Below, in pieces: positions 38,140 to 39,234 of a stretch of 39,234 bases of DNA (the first letter of the stretch is position 1; each line of letters begins with the position of its first letter). The DNA is from a bacterium (GTDB lineage Bacteria > Chloroflexota > Dormibacteria > Aeolococcales > Bog-877), in the NCBI GenBank assembly GCA_021801645.1, contig JAJYXT010000011.1, forward strand, positions 1 through 39,234, written 5' to 3'. The notes below the pieces were generated by a model, which did no database searches, was not told the DNA's origin, and was given only the letters and a program-made list of their open reading frames with translations. Position numbers and translations under genes: made by a program.

Positions 38140-39234
38140 ATGCCGCCCGAGTATGACCACCAGGCGATAGAGGCCAAGTGGCAGCGGCGCTGGGAGGAGA
38201 CCGGGCTCAATCGGCCCGATCTCGGCGCTGCTCCCCGGCCGTACTTCAATCTCATGATGTTCCCGTACCCCTCCGCCGAGGGCTTGCACGTGGGGAACAT
38301 GTACGCCTTCACCGGAGCCGACACCCACGGCCGCTTCCAGCGGATGCAGGGCCGGGACGTCTTCGAACCCATAGGCTTTGACGCCTTTGGCATTCACAGC
38401 GAGAACTTCGCCCTCCAGGTCAACCGCCACCCCACCGAGCTGGTGGCGGCGAACATCCGCAACTTCCGACGCCAGCTCCACCGGCTGGGGGCCCAGTTCG
38501 ACTGGAGCCGCACGGTCGAGACCACCGATCCCGCCTACTACCGGTGGACCCAGTGGCTGTTCGTGACGCTCTGGAAGGGGGGGCTCGCCTACCGCGCCCG
38601 GCGCAACGTCAAGTGGTGCCCCCGCGACCTCACGGTGCTGGCCGACGAACAGGTGATGGCCGATGGCACCTGTGAGCGATGCGGCGCGGCAGTTGTCGAG
38701 CGCGAGCTGGAGCAGTGGTTCCTGCGCACCTCCAACTACGCCGAGCGGCTGCTGGGCAATCTGGACCGCCTGGACTGGTCCGAGAGCACCAAGCTTCTGC
38801 AGCGCCACTGGATTGGGCGCAGCGAGGGGGCGCTCCTGGACTTCCCCATCGACGGCGCCGAACCGCTGCGCGTCTTCACCACCCGCGCCGACACCATCTT
38901 CGGGGCCACCTTCATGGTGGTCGCCCCAGACCATCCCCGGACCATGGAGCTGGCCAGCCCCGAGCGGCGGGCGGTGGTGGCCAAGTTCGTGGCGGAGGCC
39001 GCCCGCCGGCGGATCGCCGGGGTGCGGGAGTCCGAGGGGAGCACTCGCGGCATATCCCTGGGGAGGATGGCGCGCCATCCGCTCACCGGGGAGGAGCTTC
39101 CGATCTATGCCGCGGAGTATGTGCTCTCCGGGTATGGCGAGGGGGCGATCATGGCCGTGCCCGCCCACGACGCCCGCGACCACGCGTTTGCCTTGGCCCA
39201 CGGGCTGAAGGTGATGCCCGTGGTCAGCGGGGAC
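38140..39234 (+). CDS. leuS: Leucine--tRNA ligase, 3'-truncated by window edge
   Basis: First 365 codons of leucyl-tRNA synthetase (whole protein usually 800-900 aa). N-terminal catalytic domain: FNLMMFPYPSAEGLHVGNMY, TGADTHGRFQRMQGRDVFEP, GFDAFGIHSENFALQVNRHP, the zinc-ribbon-like CPRDLTVLADEQVMADGTCE, RCGAAVVERELEQWFLRTS, and the start of the editing (CP1) domain with TTRADTIFGATFMVVAPDHP. The class-I signature normally reads H-x-G-H; here it is HVGN, the last His being Asn. The KMSKS motif lies beyond the window. Typical neighbours are not visible. Confidence 0.96.
   Translation, partial: MPPEYDHQAIEAKWQRRWEETGLNRPDLGAAPRPYFNLMMFPYPSAEGLHVGNMYAFTGADTHGRFQRMQGRDVFEPIGFDAFGIHSENFALQVNRHPTELVAANIRNFRRQLHRLGAQFDWSRTVETTDPAYYRWTQWLFVTLWKGGLAYRARRNVKWCPRDLTVLADEQVMADGTCERCGAAVVERELEQWFLRTSNYAERLLGNLDRLDWSESTKLLQRHWIGRSEGALLDFPIDGAEPLRVFTTRADTIFGATFMVVAPDHPRTMELASPERRAVVAKFVAEAARRRIAGVRESEGSTRGISLGRMARHPLTGEELPIYAAEYVLSGYGEGAIMAVPAHDARDHAFALAHGLKVMPVVSGD

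Noticed and set aside
38080-39201. Upstream extension of the Pro-rich membrane protein into leuS antisense
   Set aside because: The extension is opposite the conserved LeuRS domain; the ATG at 38079 has a -10 box 7 nt upstream.

Overview
The window is high-GC DNA, chromosomal for most of its length, from a free-living and probably aerobic bacterium. A terminal oxidase of the caa3/aa3 type, CtaA, an AcnA-type aconitase, many GTG/TTG starts and many apparently leaderless transcripts fit Actinobacteriota or a neighbouring Terrabacterial lineage (Chloroflexota or Dormibacterota-like). I cannot fix the phylum from the sequence alone.

Left edge (1-3480): the end of a small integrative element with the order rep - xis - int - cargo - att, as in actinobacterial integrative plasmids of the pSAM2 type. 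The replication initiator is cut by the window edge. The excisionase has an in-frame TAA in its helix-turn-helix. The tyrosine integrase is intact. The cargo is a RelA/SpoT-domain alarmone synthetase overlapping (ATGA) a small unknown ORF, a layout resembling toxSAS toxin-antitoxin pairs. The element ends at a displaced 3' fragment of a tRNA-Ser(TGA) gene, the likely attachment site.

3480-6200 is gene-poor and partly decayed (aminoglycoside-phosphotransferase remnant, a hypothetical protein, a membrane protein). 6200-14750 holds mixed chromosomal genes: VOC protein, self-regulated PadR repressor, orphan peptide-binding lipoprotein, MBL hydrolase, 4Fe-4S uracil-DNA glycosylase, a frameshifted DUF1707 protein, a LmbE deacetylase and a DUF1028 protein.

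14947-20131 (minus strand) is a respiratory operon: ctaC - ctaD - ctaA - a 40-aa membrane peptide - a CtaF-like small subunit - a 95-aa membrane protein - a 359-aa membrane protein with an internal triplication. CtaD carries YSHPAV, the A2-type oxidase signature. No subunit III gene is present. A consensus promoter precedes ctaC. Divergent from it are acnA and an iron-type alcohol dehydrogenase.

24030-39234 carries a DMT exporter, tRNA-Arg(CCG), secreted proteins, a deaminase with a frameshifted C-terminus, a GH3 lipoprotein, biotin ligase, a translationally coupled trio (unknown - Nudix - MBL), leucyl aminopeptidase, a Rieske-fold protein lacking both histidine ligands, a Ppx/GppA phosphatase apparently starting at CTG, a PHP phosphoesterase, a membrane-anchored Pro-rich protein and the first 365 codons of leuS. 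A recurrent signal is a -10-like hexamer 6-8 nt before the start codon, suggesting leaderless mRNAs, in places with symmetric -10 boxes serving divergent genes.
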